Source of the DNA: an uncultured Parvularculaceae bacterium
GTDB lineage: Bacteria > Pseudomonadota > Alphaproteobacteria > Caulobacterales > Parvularculaceae
Reading direction: 5' to 3'
Length of the DNA stretch: 64,000 bases
NCBI GenBank assembly: GCA_913055785.1
Contig: CAJXLJ010000008.1
Span: forward strand, 30,651 to 94,650
Shown: positions 9,822 through 17,802 of the stretch, piece by piece
Layout: every line of letters starts with the position of its first letter
Numbering within the stretch: the first letter of the stretch is position 1
The notes under the pieces: generated by a model
The model's database searches: none
Seen by the model: the letters and a program-made list of their open reading frames with translations, nothing else
Told to the model about the DNA's origin: nothing
Program-made: the position numbers and the translations under genes

Positions 9822-10048
9822 TAGTTGGGGAGATGATTGTCATCGGCCTTGGCGTCTGGTTTGGTCTTGGCGGTTTGGTTGCTTTGATTTTTCTTGACTT
9901 CGGCGTTTCGCGGATTGATGAAGCAGCAAAAGGCGCTAGCTTTCTCTTTCGACCAATGATTTTTCTCGGCTGTACTATTTTGTGGCCGGCGGTTCTCTTT
10001 CGTTGGTTTTCCGGTGATAAAATTAACGAGCAGAATGAGGAATCATAA
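9818..10048 (+). CDS. Small two-helix membrane protein
   Basis: Seventy-six residues with two hydrophobic segments (about 5-26 and 40-58) and a charged tail ending NEQNEES. The start overlaps the stop of the Rieske-FMN gene by four bases (ATGA), so translation is coupled. The frame runs open farther upstream, but only this ATG is coupled and gives a sensible membrane protein. I do not recognise the family. Its position between a soluble redox enzyme and a membrane haem protein suggests a small subunit that docks or anchors the complex; that is inference. Confidence 0.65.
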   Translation: MIVGEMIVIGLGVWFGLGGLVALIFLDFGVSRIDEAAKGASFLFRPMIFLGCTILWPAVLFRWFSGDKINEQNEES

Positions 10049-10204
10049 ATGAAGAGACCTCATCGGGGCATGCACCTTCTTACTTGGTTAATTCTCGGCC
10101 CGGCGATTCTGGCTGTGGGGATTGTTGCGTGGTTGCAGCGTCCCGAAACCCCGTATGCCGACATTCCGGACATAATAGAAGCCGATAAATCGAGCTTGGA
10201 TTAG
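10049..10204 (+). CDS. 51-residue single-span membrane protein
   Basis: Starts immediately after the preceding TAA and stops two bases before the next ATG. It begins MKRPHRGMHLLTWLILGPAI, has one hydrophobic helix (about 9-28), then a short acidic periplasmic or cytosolic tail. No family is recognised. The perfect packing between coupled genes is the main evidence that it is real; a small subunit of the neighbouring membrane redox protein is the likeliest role. Confidence 0.55.
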   Translation: MKRPHRGMHLLTWLILGPAILAVGIVAWLQRPETPYADIPDIIEADKSSLD

Positions 10205-10206
10205 TT

Positions 10207-11271
10207 ATGGGCCATCAATACAAGGCAGTGCAATGGAACGGCAACAAAGTCGTTTATGACATTTATGTCCTCGGGTTTATCGCGCTATTTGTCGGCGTTT
10301 TCATGTTTGTCGGATTGCAAACACATGAAAGCGGCCACCGGGCTGACCCGGTCGTTCTAGCTATCAGGGCGTTGGGTACGACAGCCTTCATGCTGCTTAC
10401 GATAATCCTCGCTATCGGACCGCTCGCACGTCTGAACAAGAGGTTTTTGCCGTTGCTTTATAACCGGCGTCACTTTGGCGTTTTGACATTCCTTGTGGCG
10501 TCTGCCCATTTCGGTCTGGCGCTCCTTTGGTATCATGGCGGCGGGCCATTGAATCCGCTTGTGTCGTTGTTTTCTTCAAACCCGCTTTACGATTCCATTC
10601 CGGGCTTTCCGTTCGAAGTTCTAGGCTTCGTCGCATTCCTCATAATGATGACGATGGCGGCGACAAGCCATGATTTCTGGCTAAACAACTTGGCTGCGCC
10701 GGTCTGGAAGGCGCTGCATATGCTCGTCTATCCGGCCTATGCGCTTTTGGTGATGCATGTTGTGCTTGGCGCTCTAATGACGGAAAAATCCATGGTTTAT
10801 CCGGCCATGACGGCGGCGGCCTTTATCGGTGTCACACTGCTTCACTTAATTGCTGGCGTGCGTGAGTGGCGCGCCGATAACGGCATGAAATCTTTGAAAT
10901 CCAAAGGTTGGGTTGATATTTGCGCACCAGACGACATTGCCGATAATCGTGCTGTGATTGCGCCTTTGCCAAAGGGTGATCGCATCGCTGTCTTTCGTTA
11001 CGACAGAAAGATATCTGCAGTAACCAACGCGTGCCGACATCAAAACGGCCCTCTCGGAGAAGGTCGTGTTATCGACGGCTGCATCACATGTCCGTGGCAT
11101 GGCTGGCAATACCGGCCAAACGACGGCGTATCGCCGCCGCCTTTTACGGAAAAGATTTCAACTTACAATGTCAAGATTGAAAACGGGCGCGTGCTTGTCG
11201 ATCCAAAACCGAATCCGCCCGGAACGCATGTTGAACCTGCGGTTATTCCTGCAGGCGGAGGCGAGGCATGA
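10207..11271 (+). CDS. Ferric-reductase-like membrane domain fused to Rieske domain
   Basis: A 354-residue protein. Residues 20-220 contain about six transmembrane helices of the ferric reductase/MsrQ/cytochrome b type, with His residues suited to b-haem binding in RRHFGVLTFLVASAHFG and HMLVYPAYALLVMHVV. Residues 235-335 form a Rieske domain with C276-R-H278 and C295-P-W-H298, plus an extra Cys at 292. Family members carry electrons across the membrane between quinone or flavin and a partner; here the partner would be its own [2Fe-2S] cluster. It overlaps the following gene by four bases. It is the probable link between the soluble Rieske enzymes and the respiratory chain. Confidence 0.82.
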   Translation: MGHQYKAVQWNGNKVVYDIYVLGFIALFVGVFMFVGLQTHESGHRADPVVLAIRALGTTAFMLLTIILAIGPLARLNKRFLPLLYNRRHFGVLTFLVASAHFGLALLWYHGGGPLNPLVSLFSSNPLYDSIPGFPFEVLGFVAFLIMMTMAATSHDFWLNNLAAPVWKALHMLVYPAYALLVMHVVLGALMTEKSMVYPAMTAAAFIGVTLLHLIAGVREWRADNGMKSLKSKGWVDICAPDDIADNRAVIAPLPKGDRIAVFRYDRKISAVTNACRHQNGPLGEGRVIDGCITCPWHGWQYRPNDGVSPPPFTEKISTYNVKIENGRVLVDPKPNPPGTHVEPAVIPAGGGEA

Positions 11272-12065
11272 GTAAAACGAAAGGCGTTATTGATCCTGCT
11301 GCAGTCGATAAGGAAGAGATGTTTATCGGCTGGGCGCCGGCGCCGGCGGTAGACAGGCGATTTCTGCTGGCCGCTTTGCCGTTTGGTCTTTTGGGCGCCG
11401 GCGGCGCAAGCTGGCTGGTTGCAAGCGAGCTTGGCGACCCGGGCGCGGGCGAATGGCTGACAAACGCGACGCATGAGGTTACCGGTCTTTTGACGGCGGC
11501 GCCTTATCCCATGATCAGAGTTGCCGACCCCTCGGGGCCTTACGGCATGCGAACAGTCCTTCTTGTCGCGCAAGGAAAGTGTACAGCGGCTTTAAAATTC
11601 GGCGTCCATGAAGCATCGCTCGTTACGGCCTCAGGTGTCCTTATTCAGCGTAAAAATCGTCAAATGCTGGAGGTTCCCCCGTTTCTCGAAAAATGGCTGG
11701 AGCCGGCGGAAATCTCGTTGAGCAGCGACGTTGCCGATCCAACCCCAGTAAATCTTGGAAGCGCGCGTCTTTCCGGCACAATCATGGATTCTAAATGTTT
11801 CTTCGGCGTCATGCGTCCAGGTCACGGCAAGACGCACAAGGCTTGCGCCAGTCTTTGCATTCGCGGCGGCATTCCGCCGAGCTTTTGGGCGCGTACGAGA
11901 GACGGGCGAGAATCCATTATGCTCATGACGGACTCAAATGGCGGGCCGATGTCGATGGATATTTTACCGTATGTGGCTGATCCCGTAGAGGCGGAGGGGG
12001 AAGTCGTTCAGGTCGGTGACTTAATTCAGTTCCGCGCTGACGCAAGCGCCTATCGCCGCATATAG
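11268..12065 (+). CDS. Membrane-anchored protein with conserved-looking Cys motif
   Basis: A 265-residue protein with one N-terminal hydrophobic segment (about 31-52, after a pair of Arg), so it is probably anchored and exported. The C-terminal half has GTIMDSKCFFGVMRPGHGKTH followed by KACASLC, giving Cys177, Cys193, Cys197 and His186/His190, a spacing suited to metal or cluster binding or a disulfide. The motif resembles one I have seen in uncharacterised proteins, but I cannot name a domain. The ATGA overlap with the ferric-reductase/Rieske gene makes it part of the same operon, possibly an extracytoplasmic electron acceptor or maturation factor. Confidence 0.6.
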   Translation: MSKTKGVIDPAAVDKEEMFIGWAPAPAVDRRFLLAALPFGLLGAGGASWLVASELGDPGAGEWLTNATHEVTGLLTAAPYPMIRVADPSGPYGMRTVLLVAQGKCTAALKFGVHEASLVTASGVLIQRKNRQMLEVPPFLEKWLEPAEISLSSDVADPTPVNLGSARLSGTIMDSKCFFGVMRPGHGKTHKACASLCIRGGIPPSFWARTRDGRESIMLMTDSNGGPMSMDILPYVADPVEAEGEVVQVGDLIQFRADASAYRRI

Positions 12066-12135
12066 AGTGTAATTGTAGGGCCGCCCATGTAGGAAGCGCC
12101 TTACAGGCTCTGGACCAAGATGGGATGCGCCGTAA

Positions 12136-12540
12136 ATGACGAAAACACTGAAATCAATAACGTCGCCAAACGTCATGAAACCGATTGGCCCTTATAGCCA
12201 TGTTGTAACATTTGGCGACTGGATCACAATTAGCGCAATCGCTGGCGTCAATCCAACGACCGGCGAGTTGGCCGGCCCTGATGTCAAGTCGCAGACAGAG
12301 CAAATATTAAATGCATTCGAAATATTATTGGAGGCTGCGGATTCCAATCTCGAACATATTGCCCACGTCAACGTTTTTCTAAAATCAATGGATGATTTTT
12401 CGGAAATGAACGAGGTTTACGAAAAACGGATGGGCGATTGGCGACCTGCGCGGACTTGCATAGCGGTGTCGGACTTGCCCAAGCCGGGAGCCCGGCTCAC
12501 CATGAACCTTACTGCAGTCACGGCCGTAAAAAATACCTAA
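12136..12540 (+). CDS. RidA-family protein (YjgF/UK114)
   Basis: A 134-residue homologue of the enamine/imine deaminase RidA, which hydrolyses reactive 2-aminoacrylate-type intermediates. It has the family core and the substrate-binding Arg in WRPARTCIAVSDLPKPGAR (Arg106). The usual Glu in the following strand is replaced by Asn (about 124), so canonical deaminase activity is uncertain and it may belong to another Rid subgroup. It follows the Rieske operon by 70 bases in the same direction. An imine-handling protein would fit amino-transfer chemistry at the FMN synthase domain. Its stop overlaps the convergent antiporter stop. Confidence 0.8.
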   Translation: MTKTLKSITSPNVMKPIGPYSHVVTFGDWITISAIAGVNPTTGELAGPDVKSQTEQILNAFEILLEAADSNLEHIAHVNVFLKSMDDFSEMNEVYEKRMGDWRPARTCIAVSDLPKPGARLTMNLTAVTAVKNT

Positions 12541-13793
12541 GGATTCGCGCCAGTATCTGTTGCAACGACATCGACATCAGCATGTTTTTTTGCGGCGGCG
12601 GTTCCGCCGTAGAGTTTCGAAAACGGAGCGGCAGTGGCACCATGTAAAATGACGCTTAGAAACACGGTCACATAAACAATTGCTTCGATTTCAGAAAACC
12701 GTCCCATTTCTTCATGTTCAACGGCAATCAGCAAGAAAAGAATTGAAGCCAATCCACGCGGGCCAAACCAACCTATAAACAACGTTGACGGCAGTTTGAG
12801 TTTGAGGCCAACCAAGGAAAGTGCTGTTGGGGCCATACGAATTACTGTTAGGCTCAAGACCGCATAAAGTACGCAAACAGTCGTAAAATGAGAAAAAGCG
12901 CTAGGAAGCAAAACCGCGCCGAAGAAAAAGAAAATGATCAAGCTGAAAAGTTGACCTTCCTCTTCGACGAAATTGGTGAGCGAGCCTGCCCGCTTTGAGC
13001 AAAAGCTGCCAAAAACCAGTCCGCCGACAAACGCAGCAATAAACCCGTTGCCGCCTGCAATGTGAGCGCAAAATAATGTAAGAACGGCAACGCCAATACA
13101 TGTCAAATTACGAAAGGCGTGCGCAATCCACTCTCGTTCGTCAGCAAAGTGAATGAATTTGCCCAAGAGTCCGCCGGCGATTGCGCCGACAATTACACCG
13201 ACGATTATTTGCCGCGCCGCAAAGCCTATCCAATACCCGACGCCATGCCCTTCAATTCCCATCATCGAAAATGCAAGCGCAGCGAAAAGCAAAACGGCAG
13301 GCAGCGCAAGGCCGTCATTGAGGCCGGATTCTACCAATATCGCCTGACGAATTCTCTCCGGCACATATCTGCTGGTTACCACAGCCAGACCAAGGGCTGC
13401 ATCAGTCGGCGCCAGGATCGCGGCAATGAGAGCAGCTTCCTGCCAGCCTAAGTTTGGAAAGAGAATCATCGCTGTCGCTGCGCCAAGCAGAATCGTTAAT
13501 GGCAGCGCGACCAGCAAAAGCCGTTTCGGAATGAGCGCCTCACGAACAAGATTGCGGCTGTTGGTCGATGCGGCGTCAGCAAACAAGATAAAGCCGAGGG
13601 TTAGTTCGCCGAACCCCTCAAGGACTGCGTTGTCGATTTCAATAGATACGATCCCAAGCCCGGCCTGTCCGAACGCCAGTCCAACCAGCATAAAGGCCAT
13701 TGGCGCCGATAATAACGTCGAAGAAAGTCGGGCGGAGAAAGCGCCGTAAAAAACGATGCACACCGCAATGACGATAAGAGGTTCGGTGATCAC
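12537..13793 (-). CDS. Cation:proton antiporter, CPA1/NhaP type
   Basis: A 418-residue inner-membrane protein with about 12 hydrophobic helices. Signature transport residues are visible in LAPTDAALGLAVVTS and ESGLNDGLALP; the Asn-Asp pair is the ion site of electroneutral CPA1 antiporters. It exchanges Na+ or K+ for protons in pH and salt homeostasis. It lacks a long cytosolic tail. It is convergent with RidA, sharing a 4-base stop overlap, and is not obviously part of the Rieske unit. Confidence 0.85.
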   Translation of the reverse strand: MITEPLIVIAVCIVFYGAFSARLSSTLLSAPMAFMLVGLAFGQAGLGIVSIEIDNAVLEGFGELTLGFILFADAASTNSRNLVREALIPKRLLLVALPLTILLGAATAMILFPNLGWQEAALIAAILAPTDAALGLAVVTSRYVPERIRQAILVESGLNDGLALPAVLLFAALAFSMMGIEGHGVGYWIGFAARQIIVGVIVGAIAGGLLGKFIHFADEREWIAHAFRNLTCIGVAVLTLFCAHIAGGNGFIAAFVGGLVFGSFCSKRAGSLTNFVEEEGQLFSLIIFFFFGAVLLPSAFSHFTTVCVLYAVLSLTVIRMAPTALSLVGLKLKLPSTLFIGWFGPRGLASILFLLIAVEHEEMGRFSEIEAIVYVTVFLSVILHGATAAPFSKLYGGTAAAKKHADVDVVATDTGANP

Positions 13794-13838
13794 TAGCCTA
13801 TATGCACCAATTGCTTGACAGTTGGGAAGTTGATGAAA

Positions 13839-15308
13839 TCAACGGGAGTTTTCTTTGTTACGTAAAAAAGCAGGCACGCATGTTGGATTTTTTCTTGCGC
13901 AGCCCGCTTCACCGAACGTGATATAAACTTCTTCCATAAACGATGCGAGGCGCACATCATGCGGAGACAGGTTAGAGGCAATATCGCTTGCCCGCATGCC
14001 GTGTTCAAGGCCTTCTAATATTTCTCCAGCGTGGCCATCGCTAATGGTATTCATACGTTCAAGGATGTCTGCATAAGAATAATGAGTATCTCGCCCGGCA
14101 TAAAGTTCGGACAAAAATCCCTCAAACGCTCCTGGGCCTTTTTGCGATGAAAGCTCCGCGTCTAGAAGTAGAGAGAACACTGCGCCGCCGCCATATATCA
14201 TCATTCTGTTTCGCGCTTTTTCTTTACCTGCCTCTGCAAATGACATTGGCCCGCCGAAACGCAATGCAAGCAGATAACGGCGGATTGAGTTTTCTAGTTT
14301 CTTTTCAAGTTCGACTTCATCAATAGCGCCCGTTGCAAACAGACCTTTTATGGTCAAGTAGTCTGTTACGCCTTCCTGAAACCATTCAAGGTCGGTTTCA
14401 TTTTCAAATCGAATGCCATGCCCGAGCCAACGATGAATAAATTCATGGGCGAAACCGTGAAGCCACACTACCTTCTCTTCCGGGCGAACGGGCGTTACAA
14501 AGCGTTGCCCAAAGCTATCGGCGAATGCGCCCCCGCCGGGCTTGTCGTCAGCGGCCAAAAAGATAAAATAGTCGCTCTCCGGAGCACCGCCAAACAAATC
14601 AACAAAATGCGCCGACAAACCGGATGCGGCGGTTTGCGCTTCCACCGCTGTAGTTTTAAGCGCTTCCTCGTATACAAATGTGAATGAGCGCTCGCCGATT
14701 TTGACCGTTTGGGATCCGATATTTGGTCCTACGGTAAAACCGTTTCTCTGTAAGCGCTCGAGCGATGCCGTTTCAAATCGCATCGGCGTCATTTGAGTCC
14801 ACGGCGCGTGCACGCCCCAACCAGATGGGAGATCGAAATCAACGACTGCGTCGCAGGACTCATTTGCTTCGTCTGCGAGAAAGATCGAATACCCGACGAA
14901 ATAAAACCCTTCGTCAAAATGGTGTCCCACTTCTTCTTGCCCAAAAGGCCACGATGCTTCGTCTTGCTTTGCGGTGACGCGATAGCGGAGCACCACTTCT
15001 TTGCCGACGAATTGTTCCGGCATGCGCCAATTTCCAAGGTCAACATTTGACAATGGCGATCCTGGTCCGTCACTCATGGAGACCGTCACGTCGCTGAAAT
15101 AATCGTCAAGAGTAAGTTGGCCGCTTACGTCTTCATACGAAAACGTGGTCACATTTTGAGAGCTTGGCGTGAAATGCACGGCCACTTCAAAATTATCATC
15201 CCCTTTGTACGAAACCTCGTAGCGGGTCGTTGCGCATTCGTCTGCTCTCGCCATCGAGAACGGAATAAGTGAGATCGCCAGTGCGGTGGTCGCTATCCGT
15301 GTATGCAT
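13839..15308 (-). CDS. Secreted zinc metallopeptidase (M1/M61-like)
   Basis: A 489-residue exported protein: signal peptide MHTRIATTALAISLIPFSMA, then a beta-rich N-terminal region, then the gluzincin zinc site HEFIH (288-292) with the third ligand Glu312 in WFQEGVTDYLT. This matches the M1/M61 aminopeptidase-type fold, but overall similarity to named members is low by eye. The frame extends to 15512; the ATG at 15308 is chosen because GAGAGGAA lies just upstream and a signal peptide starts there. Cysteines near the C-terminus (AGCARKNPTC) may form a disulfide. It is divergent from a LysR gene, which may regulate it. Confidence 0.75.
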   Translation of the reverse strand: MHTRIATTALAISLIPFSMARADECATTRYEVSYKGDDNFEVAVHFTPSSQNVTTFSYEDVSGQLTLDDYFSDVTVSMSDGPGSPLSNVDLGNWRMPEQFVGKEVVLRYRVTAKQDEASWPFGQEEVGHHFDEGFYFVGYSIFLADEANESCDAVVDFDLPSGWGVHAPWTQMTPMRFETASLERLQRNGFTVGPNIGSQTVKIGERSFTFVYEEALKTTAVEAQTAASGLSAHFVDLFGGAPESDYFIFLAADDKPGGGAFADSFGQRFVTPVRPEEKVVWLHGFAHEFIHRWLGHGIRFENETDLEWFQEGVTDYLTIKGLFATGAIDEVELEKKLENSIRRYLLALRFGGPMSFAEAGKEKARNRMMIYGGGAVFSLLLDAELSSQKGPGAFEGFLSELYAGRDTHYSYADILERMNTISDGHAGEILEGLEHGMRASDIASNLSPHDVRLASFMEEVYITFGEAGCARKNPTCVPAFLRNKENSR

Positions 15309-15608
15309 GTCTTTTATTCCTCTCAACCAGAAAAAAGTGCAATCCGTTCCTCTACAATTGAGATCATCCCACTGTCTCGGAAAATTGTCGAATAGCTTTC
15401 GTGCATAGTTGCGATGCAGGGCCAAAATGCAGCTTTGAGTAGGGTTCGCGCCGGTTATGCGCCAAATAGGCGGGATTAGGCGTCGGCGGCGTGAAATATG
15501 TTGTAGCCACAAGTGGTTATGGGTACTAAAATCAATCAGTCGCTTAGCCGACAGCCGGATTAAGCTTATCGGCTCGGCGACGGGGCTTCATAATGGGCGG
15601 TGTTTTCC
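15309..15608. other. Divergent intergenic region, metallopeptidase / LysR
   Basis: No gene is supported here. A near-palindrome at 15553-15574 (AGCCG ... CGGCT around AAGCTT) lies 34 bases before the LysR start and is a candidate autoregulatory operator. It lacks a T-run, so it is not a terminator. Confidence 0.35.
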
Positions 15609-16496
15609 ATGGAAATGCAACAAATCAGGTATTTCCTATCGCTTTCCACGACGCTGAATTTTACGCGGGCGGCGGAAGAGTGCAATGTCTCGCAGCCGGC
15701 GCTGACCCGCGCCATTCAAGCGCTTGAAGGCGAACTGGGCGGGGAGTTGATACGCCGTGAAGGTCGTCTCTCACATCTGACAGAACTTGGCCAGCGCATG
15801 CTGCCGCTGATGGAGCGCTGCTATGATAGCGCTGTGACGGCGAAGGATGTCGCCCGAGCCGTCACCAAAAACGAAGTCGCGCCCTTGTCGCTTGCGGTCT
15901 CGCATAGCGTCAATATCGAAATGTTCATGCCGCCGATTGCTGAACTCTTTCATGGGTTTCCCGGCATCCAGATGCGCATAACTCATGGCTCCGGTGAGGA
16001 GGTCTTGAACCGCCTCAAGGAAGGAGGAGCCGAGCTGGCTTTGGCTGGTCCGGTAGATATGTCTTGGGAGCGTCTCGACCAGTGGCCGTTAAAAACCGAA
16101 GGCTTTGAACTCGCAATGCATGCCAATCACCCGTTGGCGAAAGAAAATAGCGTCGATGGTGATAAACTTCACGGACACCCTATTTTTGCACAAGTCGGAT
16201 GTGAATGCCGCAAAATCCTCACGGACTGGTTCGACGATCAAAACATCGCTTTTGTTGTATCCCACGAAGTCGATACACACCACGACATGAACGCTCTCTT
16301 AACGGCAAGCTCGGGGATAGCGCTGGTGCCTAAAAGCGCGCCACACGCCAGTCAGCTAAAGCGCGCCGTATTGAATGGGCTTGAATTAACTCGAACAATC
16401 TCAGCCTACGCAGTAGCGGGCAGGGCCCGTTCGCCTTCAGCTTCGGCGTTTCTCAATCTTCTAAGATCGGCTGACTTTTCGGCCGCCGCCGCTTGA
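15609..16496 (+). CDS. LysR-family transcriptional regulator
   Basis: A 295-residue regulator from the ATG at 15609, which starts MEMQQIRYFLSLSTTLNFTR, the typical first helix of the LysR winged HTH (about 1-62). The effector-binding domain follows. VGCECRKILTDWF contains a Cys-x-Cys pair that could be redox-active, but no OxyR-type arrangement is evident. It overlaps the convergent peroxiredoxin gene by 36 bases at the 3' ends and is divergent from the metallopeptidase gene. Targets are unknown. Confidence 0.88.
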   Translation: MEMQQIRYFLSLSTTLNFTRAAEECNVSQPALTRAIQALEGELGGELIRREGRLSHLTELGQRMLPLMERCYDSAVTAKDVARAVTKNEVAPLSLAVSHSVNIEMFMPPIAELFHGFPGIQMRITHGSGEEVLNRLKEGGAELALAGPVDMSWERLDQWPLKTEGFELAMHANHPLAKENSVDGDKLHGHPIFAQVGCECRKILTDWFDDQNIAFVVSHEVDTHHDMNALLTASSGIALVPKSAPHASQLKRAVLNGLELTRTISAYAVAGRARSPSASAFLNLLRSADFSAAAA

Positions 16497-17201
16497 GACG
16501 GCGTCGAGCGCAGAAAGAATATCACTCACTTCCATCCGTGTACGATAATCAGCGTTGACGTATCGTGCTGCAATGACTCCTTTGCGATCGAGCACGAACG
16601 TCGCCGGGATCGGCAGCAACCAACTTGGGCTTGTCTGATAAGAAGGTACATCCCAGCCTGCGGACGAAATTAGCGTCGCCATATCGTCGTCTACCCAGAT
16701 GGCGAGATTAAGCGCCAGCGCGTAGCCGTTGTCGACATCTGTCAGAATTGGAAAACGATCATCGGAGTCGCTGGCGAGCCGTTGCGTGTACTTTCTGTTC
16801 TCAGGCGTGATGGCAAGGATTTGTGCACCATGTTTTGACGCTGCTTCGGCGATCTCGCCAAGCGCGGCTGCCGTTGTCTGGCAGTACGGACACCAGTGAC
16901 CTCTTAGAAACGCAACGACGACAGGGCCATCTTTCAGCATCTCTTGAAGCCCGACGAGATGGCCATTTTGATCCGGCAATACAAAGTCCGGCAGCGGATC
17001 TCCGACATTTGGCGCCAATTTGCCGGCTTCAGCCTCCTGCAGCCGCCCGACAAAAACATCAACCGCTTCAGCGAAAACAGTGCTGAGATTTCGCACCTCA
17101 TCCGCGATGATCTGGAGACGCTCCTTAAGCGGTGCATTCGTCTCTATGGCGCGGCGGGTTGCAACTTCGAGGGCGGCGACAAGTTCATTCGTTCCAGACA
17201 T
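16461..17201 (-). CDS. Peroxiredoxin-like protein (AhpC/TSA, thioredoxin fold)
   Basis: A 246-residue cytosolic protein. The N-terminal 60 residues are helical, followed by a thioredoxin/AhpC fold with DPLPDFVLPDQNG and the active motif R-G-H-W-C-P-Y-C (Cys104, Cys107). This CPYC-type motif marks the peroxiredoxin-like group (often annotated as redoxin domain, AhpC/TSA). A role in thiol-dependent peroxide reduction is likely from the family. Its 3' end overlaps the LysR gene on the opposite strand. Confidence 0.82.
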   Translation of the reverse strand: MSGTNELVAALEVATRRAIETNAPLKERLQIIADEVRNLSTVFAEAVDVFVGRLQEAEAGKLAPNVGDPLPDFVLPDQNGHLVGLQEMLKDGPVVVAFLRGHWCPYCQTTAAALGEIAEAASKHGAQILAITPENRKYTQRLASDSDDRFPILTDVDNGYALALNLAIWVDDDMATLISSAGWDVPSYQTSPSWLLPIPATFVLDRKGVIAARYVNADYRTRMEVSDILSALDAVSSGGGRKVSRS

Positions 17202-17802
17202 CTTTGGCCTTTATTGGGGGCGTAATCGCCGCGTTACTTTTATCACCCCTTACGCCCTCGGCGAGCGTGCGGAAAGCACTTAAAGCGTATCAGGTTTATG
17301 CCTCGTACGCATAGCCATTGGGCTATGCGCGATCCGCATCGAACCCATGCTTTTATTCAAATTCTATCAGGCCCGGACAGGGGGTAATTGGGGACGACCA
17401 ACGCAATCTCAAGGTAACCTAAAAGGTGGCTGCGCCATCTGAAGGCGCACTACGAAAACTGCGAGTGATGAGACTTTCCAGGTAGTACTAAAAATGCAGA
17501 CGCTACGGTTTCTTGTATTTCTGCGCAGAGTATAAGAACTGCGATGTGTATCAATGGGCATAAAGAATTCGACTATCTTATGACGCTCTCATATTTCTAT
17601 TGGCCACGTCAGACGTAAATAAGAGCAGGGCGATAAAAGCATGGTTGCTCATGCTGAGCTTGTTCGTGTAAATCGGGATTTCCTGTTTTCAGAATTTATC
17701 CTGTAATACAGAAATTGGATTACACGAGTCAGGCTTGAGAGTTTGGCTTTCGTTACTATGTGGAAAATCTATGTTCTGCACTTTGCACCGAAGCGAAATT
17801 CT
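17202..17802. other. 600-base intergenic region beside the recombinase
   Basis: No coding frame is supported. It holds a perfect 9-bp inverted repeat CGCATAGCC/GGCTATGCG (17308-17316 and 17321-17329) without a T-run, and the degenerate repeat block at 17678-17716 described separately. Non-coding space next to a serine recombinase is where an attachment site would be expected. Confidence 0.5.
17678..17716. repeat. Degenerate CCTGT/ACAGAAATT repeat beside recombinase
   Basis: Contains TTTCCTGTTTTCAGAATTT followed by ATCCTGTAATACAGAAATT, two decayed inverted units. They resemble the cleaner AATTCCCTG...CAGGGAATT units at 47596-47771, near the second mobile remnant. Possible attachment or recombinase-binding DNA; the similarity is imperfect and judged by eye. 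Confidence 0.4.
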
